46,272 nucleotides of DNA from the NCBI GenBank assembly GCA_903900845.1, contig CAIUOU010000066.1, forward strand, positions 1 through 46,272, given 5' to 3'. How positions within the stretch are numbered: position 1 is the first letter of the stretch; each line of letters starts with the position of its first letter. The translations under genes were made by a program, and so were the position numbers. Source of the DNA: an uncultured Opitutia bacterium (GTDB taxonomy: Bacteria; Verrucomicrobiota; Verrucomicrobiia; Opitutales; Opitutaceae). The notes under the pieces were generated by a model, which made no database searches, was not told the origin of the DNA, and saw only the letters and a list, made by a program, of their open reading frames with translations. Shown here in pieces: positions 43,510 to 46,272 of the stretch.

Positions 43510-46272
43510 TCAGGGCACCTCGTAGATTTCGATCAGGGCGACGCCGGTCGCGCCAGCCGAGCCTTTGACCTCAACGGTGTAATTTCCCGGCTCGAGCGTG
43601 GCCAGGAGGGCGGCGTCGCGGGAGTCGGCGGCGAGCGCGAAGGCGCCGACCTGCGTGAACGCGGCGGCCAGTGGGGCGCCTCCGCCCCAATTGTCGTTGC
43701 CGCCGCGCTCGCTCTGGCCGGCGAAGAGGGTCAGGCGGGGATCCACCACGGCGCCGCCCACGCCGAAGATCGCCAGGCCGGGGCCGATGGCCCGCACCAG
43801 GACCCGACGGGGTGAGGCGCCGCCGATCACGAATCCCGCGGTCACACCGGTGCCGAGATGCTTCAGGACCGAGACGTTCACCAGACGGGGCGTGGACGCG
43901 GTGAACTGGGAGGAAGGCGTCGCGTCGTAAAGCTCCGCGAGCACCGCGCCTGGCCCGGTGCCCGCGATGCGCGCGGAATTTGGTCCGCTCGCGAGAGCGG
44001 GAAACGAGATCGCCGCGTCCCTCGAGTCCGCGCGGGCGAACGGGAACGCGCCCACGCCGGCCATGGTGGCGGCGATCGAGGCGGTGCCGCCCCAGTTGTC
44101 ATTGCCGCCGACGGCGGTCGCGCCGGTGAAGAACTCCAGGCGTGGATCCTCGAGGGCATCGCCTAATCCGAAGGCCGCGAGCGACGGGCCCACGGCGCGC
44201 ATCAGGACCGCCTTGCCGCCCGCGGTGCCGGCGCCGCCGACCACCACGCCGAAACGGAACTCGTCGTCCGCGGAGGCGAGCGAGGTGAGGATGGAAAGAT
44301 TCACCAGTCGGCCCGGGTTGGCCACTTGCCCGATGGTGAGCGCGGCGGCCGTGCTACGGGTGGCGCCGCCACGGGTGGTGATTTGCACGGAGTAGGCGCC
44401 GGCGTTCCCGGGGCCGGCCGAGACGATTTCAAGCGCGGGGGTGTTGGCGCCGGGCAGCGCCACGCTGTCGCGGAACCACTGGTAGACGGCCCCCTCCGCG
44501 CCCCGCGCCTGGACCGTAAAGCGGGCGGTGGCGCCTAGCCCGATCGCCTGGGACTGCGGTTGGATCCGGACTTCCGGCGCCCCGCGGCTGTCGAGTAGCT
44601 CGAACGTGAGCGACACTCCCTGGTCGCCCACGGCGACGATCGCCGCGTCGCTCGCGGCCAGACCGCGCAGGGCGCGGTTCACCGGCACCGTGCTGCCGGA
44701 CCAGTCCGCGGCGTCGGGCGAGACCAGCAGCATGCCGTTGGTGCCCACCGAGGCGACATAGCCGAGCGGGGTGCGGGCCAGCGCGTTGATGGTTTCGGCC
44801 ACGCCGGTCTCGACGCCGGTCCATTCCAGCCCCTCCCGGGAGGCGATCATCGCACCCGCGTCGCCCGCCGCCACAAAGCCGATGCCCTCGAAAAAGGACA
44901 CCACCTGCAGGGCGGTGGTCACGCCGCTGCTCGCCGCGGTCCAGGTCGTGCCGTCCGTGGAGTGCAGGATGCGACCGCCGTCACCCACGATCACAAATCG
45001 GCCCGCCCCGTGCGCGGCGGAACGCAGCGTGCCGGTCGTCCCCGATGAGCCGGCGGCCCAAGCGCTACCATCGGCGGACGAAAGCACGACGCCGTTGGCG
45101 CCCGCCGCCACGAAGCGTTCCGGGCCGGCCGCGATCGCGAAGAGGGCGGCCGTGGTTCCGCTGGTGCGGGCGGTCCAGACCGCCGCGTCGGCCGAGGTGA
45201 AGATCCGCCCGGCGTCGCCGACCGCGACATAGGTCTGACGACCGTGCGCGATCTCGTTCAGGTTGCCGAAAGCCGGGTTGGGGTTCGCCCGGCTCCAGAC
45301 CACCCCGTCCGCGGAAAACAACACGGGAGGCACGGTCGCCCGCGAGACGGGGTCCGTCGCCTGACCGACCGCGACAAACCGGCCCGCGGCGTGGACCAGA
45401 CCAAGGAGCGAGGCGGCCGCTCCCTCGCCCGATCGCCGCCAATCCGCGGGCGAGCTGCGATTCACGAAAATCTCGCCGGCGCGTCCCAACACCAGACCGC
45501 GGTCGCCATCGCCTGCCACGGCCAATGCGTTGAAGGTGCGGCCTTCCGTTGAGGCGGGGTTCCAGTTTTCGCCGTCGGCCGAAACCAGTACGCCGTTGGT
45601 CTCGGTGGCTGCCACCCAATGGCCCTGCACGCGGGCGATGCCGTTGATCGCGCCGCTCACTCCCGACGTGCGTCGGGTCCACTCGACGCCGTCCGGGGAG
45701 GTCAGGACGACGCCGCCGGCCCCGACCACCACGAACCGACCCTCACTGAAGGCCACGCCGGAGAGATTCCCGGTCACGCCGCTGGCGCGTGAGGTCCACG
45801 TCGCGCCGTCGAGTGAGGTCAGGATGCGGCCGCCGCCTCCGACGACGACCCAGGTTTCGGCGCCGCGCGCAGCTCCGCGAAGCCCGATGGAGACACCTGA
45901 GTTGCGCCGGGACCAGGTCAGCGCGTCGGTGGATGTGAGGATCAGGCCACCGGTGCTTCCGGCTAGCCACGTGCCCGCGGCGTGGGTGACAAAGCCGAGG
46001 TTGAAGTTGTCGAGCGGACTCGTGAATTGCACCGACCACCGGTAGCCGTCGGTGGAGGTCCAGACCGACCCGATCTCCTCGCGGGTCGCGGCGTCGACGT
46101 ACGGCCCGGTGACGACCCAGCGGCCGTCGGCGTAGGTGATGCCGGAGAGATTCTGGGTGGTGGGGAAATCGACCGGAGTGAACTCCCCGGCGTCGTCCAG
46201 GGTGAGCAGCGTGCCCGATGCGCCGGCGATCCACCAGCGGTCCCCGACGCGGACCGCCGCATTCAGGTCGGC
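43510..46272 (-). CDS. Giant exported YVTN/Ig-type protein, N-terminus off the window
   Basis: The frame stays open to the right edge: it continues from the GTG at 46032 through 80 more codons (...DGYRWSVQF), so at least 920 residues are visible and the start is outside. Residues up to about 560 are tandem repeats of roughly 38-40 residues built on SADGxxW and RFVAVGxxGxILTS, a beta-propeller pattern related to Ycf48/BNR sialidase-like repeats. An Ig-like domain (IQPQSQAIGLGATARF...) follows. Two copies of a domain with VGPSLAAFGLG, GGNDNWGG, ADSRDAAI and then IGPGLAIFGVG, GGNDNWGG, ADSRDAAL end the protein. This C-terminal domain is, from memory, abundant in Opitutaceae secreted proteins. 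It is probably surface-exposed or secreted; function unknown. Confidence 0.88.
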   Translation of the reverse strand, partial: ADLNAAVRVGDRWWIAGASGTLLTLDDAGEFTPVDFPTTQNLSGITYADGRWVVTGPYVDAATREEIGSVWTSTDGYRWSVQFTSPLDNFNLGFVTHAAGTWLAGSTGGLILTSTDALTWSRRNSGVSIGLRGAARGAETWVVVGGGGRILTSLDGATWTSRASGVTGNLSGVAFSEGRFVVVGAGGVVLTSPDGVEWTRRTSGVSGAINGIARVQGHWVAATETNGVLVSADGENWNPASTEGRTFNALAVAGDGDRGLVLGRAGEIFVNRSSPADWRRSGEGAAASLLGLVHAAGRFVAVGQATDPVSRATVPPVLFSADGVVWSRANPNPAFGNLNEIAHGRQTYVAVGDAGRIFTSADAAVWTARTSGTTAALFAIAAGPERFVAAGANGVVLSSADGSAWAAGSSGTTGTLRSAAHGAGRFVIVGDGGRILHSTDGTTWTAASSGVTTALQVVSFFEGIGFVAAGDAGAMIASREGLEWTGVETGVAETINALARTPLGYVASVGTNGMLLVSPDAADWSGSTVPVNRALRGLAASDAAIVAVGDQGVSLTFELLDSRGAPEVRIQPQSQAIGLGATARFTVQARGAEGAVYQWFRDSVALPGANTPALEIVSAGPGNAGAYSVQITTRGGATRSTAAALTIGQVANPGRLVNLSILTSLASADDEFRFGVVVGGAGTAGGKAVLMRAVGPSLAAFGLGDALEDPRLEFFTGATAVGGNDNWGGTASIAATMAGVGAFPFARADSRDAAISFPALASGPNSARIAGTGPGAVLAELYDATPSSQFTASTPRLVNVSVLKHLGTGVTAGFVIGGASPRRVLVRAIGPGLAIFGVGGAVVDPRLTLFAGQSERGGNDNWGGGAPLAAAFTQVGAFALAADSRDAALLATLEPGNYTVEVKGSAGATGVALIEIYEVP

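Overview
The window is about 46 kb of GC-rich bacterial chromosome. It most likely comes from a Verrucomicrobiota bacterium of the Opitutaceae type. I infer this from several features together: two formylglycine-type sulfatases, exported Gfo/Idh/MocA oxidoreductases with twin-arginine signals, PQQ-like beta-propeller proteins, a PmoA-like (DUF6807-type) protein, and a giant exported YVTN/Ig-type protein that ends in two copies of the 'GNDNWGG...DSRDAAL' domain typical of Opitutaceae secreted proteins. No rRNA or species marker is present, so the assignment stays at family level.

Layout. The left edge (1-136) is the end of an IS481-like insertion sequence, with the first 16 codons of a transposase on the minus strand and two tandem terminal repeats. 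It is followed by an exported Gfo/Idh oxidoreductase (232-1647). A five-gene minus-strand operon (8217 to 2142) encodes a TIM-barrel sugar isomerase-like protein, a polytopic membrane protein of unknown function, a dipeptide epimerase-type enolase, a DUF1611/DgcN-type protein and a sulfatase. The overlapping epimerase/DUF1611 pair resembles the DgcA/DgcN route for D-glutamate. Divergent from it, a PmoA-like protein is translationally coupled to a twin-arginine class V aminotransferase, which converges on an exported RidA protein. Then come an M28 peptidase, a periplasmic MsrA, a GT2 glycosyltransferase with a C-terminal Rossmann-like part, PrmA and a PhoD-type phosphatase.

The middle part (17.6-28.7 kb) has a coupled 4-hydroxyproline epimerase and D-amino-acid dehydrogenase, and a tRNA-Arg(UCU) whose 3' end is duplicated 488 bp downstream. 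Between the two tRNA-end copies lie an AT-rich stretch and a diverged copy of the leader and first codons of the downstream phosphosugar mutase gene. After a second sulfatase there is a plus-strand run of phosphosugar mutase, TIM-barrel isomerase, RbsD/FucU mutarotase and valS.

The right part (28.7-46.3 kb) holds a BASS-type transporter divergent from an exported chorismate mutase/cyclohexadienyl dehydratase fusion, a hybrid histidine kinase, and an M14 carboxypeptidase coupled to an Nramp-like transporter that lacks the DPGN motif. These are followed by an aldo/keto reductase and a PQQ-propeller protein with an EF-hand insertion, a secreted helical repeat protein with a strong terminator, a twin-arginine intradiol dioxygenase, a second PQQ propeller with a second Gfo/Idh oxidoreductase, a SOUL protein, and the truncated giant YVTN/Ig protein running off the right edge.

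Taken together the genes describe a polymer- and peptide-degrading heterotroph with a large periplasmic enzyme complement. A cross-cutting observation is that almost none of the start codons has a Shine-Dalgarno sequence, and several have a run of C directly before ATG. I see no CRISPR array, no complete mobile element and no obviously new defence system. The most unusual items are the sulfatase/DgcNA operon, the tRNA-end duplication with the mutase-leader copy, and the exported PLP enzyme/RidA pair.
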